From Mytilus galloprovincialis (lineage: Eukaryota; Mollusca; Bivalvia; Mytilida; Mytilidae): a DNA stretch of 64,000 nucleotides. The translations under genes and the position numbers were made by a program. The notes beneath the pieces are model-generated. The model did not search any database. It worked only from the letters and a program-made list of their open reading frames with translations, and had not been told where the DNA came from. Shown here piece after piece: positions 63,933 to 64,000 of this stretch. The DNA is taken from the NCBI RefSeq assembly GCF_965363235.1, contig NC_134840.1, positions 94,686,416 through 94,750,415 of the forward strand. The letters run 5' to 3'. Position 1 is the first letter of the stretch. Every line of letters begins with the position of its first letter.

Positions 63933-64000
63933 CTTTAAAGAAAGTATGAAAAAAAGTTTAATTTTGGAGCTGTGATTTTTTTCACGATAATAGCCCATAA

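Overview
This window looks like nuclear DNA from a bivalve mollusc, most likely a mussel (Mytilus or a close relative). It is AT-rich, its genes are split into many short exons with GT-AG introns, and most of the non-coding sequence is dispersed repeats and non-autonomous DNA transposons. Several of the repeats match ones I recall as typical of mussel genomes; that identification is from memory, not from a search.

Three host genes can be assembled exon by exon, and the codon phase agrees at every junction. (1) ARID4, minus strand, 37258 down to 8308: 23 coding exons and about 1533 residues. It encodes a Tudor / RBB1NT / ARID / chromo-barrel chromatin protein orthologous to vertebrate ARID4A/ARID4B. 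(2) An SLC25 mitochondrial carrier of the SLC25A45/47/48 group, plus strand, 39346-44282: 5 coding exons, 295 residues, three complete carrier signatures. It is divergent from ARID4, and the roughly 2 kb between their start codons holds a candidate shared promoter with an NRF1-like palindrome. (3) POLR3F (RNA polymerase III subunit RPC6), minus strand, 61709 down to 50788: 8 firm exons plus an unresolved first exon. It converges on the carrier gene, and about 6 kb of repeats separates the two.

Layout: 1-8.3 kb is repeats and non-coding sequence downstream of ARID4, including a 1.4 kb fold-back element. 8.3-37.3 kb is ARID4, whose introns hold many mobile-element remnants and tandem arrays. 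37.3-39.3 kb is the divergent promoter interval. 39.3-44.5 kb is the carrier gene. 44.5-50.4 kb is the convergent intergenic repeats. 50.4-64 kb is POLR3F, with a nested insertion in one intron: a Tc1/mariner-like element split by a young, 5'-truncated RTE-like LINE that still has an uninterrupted reverse transcriptase ORF.

I found no rRNA, tRNA, CRISPR array or bacterial operon. I see no clear previously undescribed multi-gene system. The most unusual items are a partial tandem duplication of a POLR3F exon with its splice acceptor, a nonapeptide repeat array inside ARID4, the Tc1/RTE nested insertion, a fold-back element whose centre was hit by a second transposon, and a transposon that may carry captured coding sequence.
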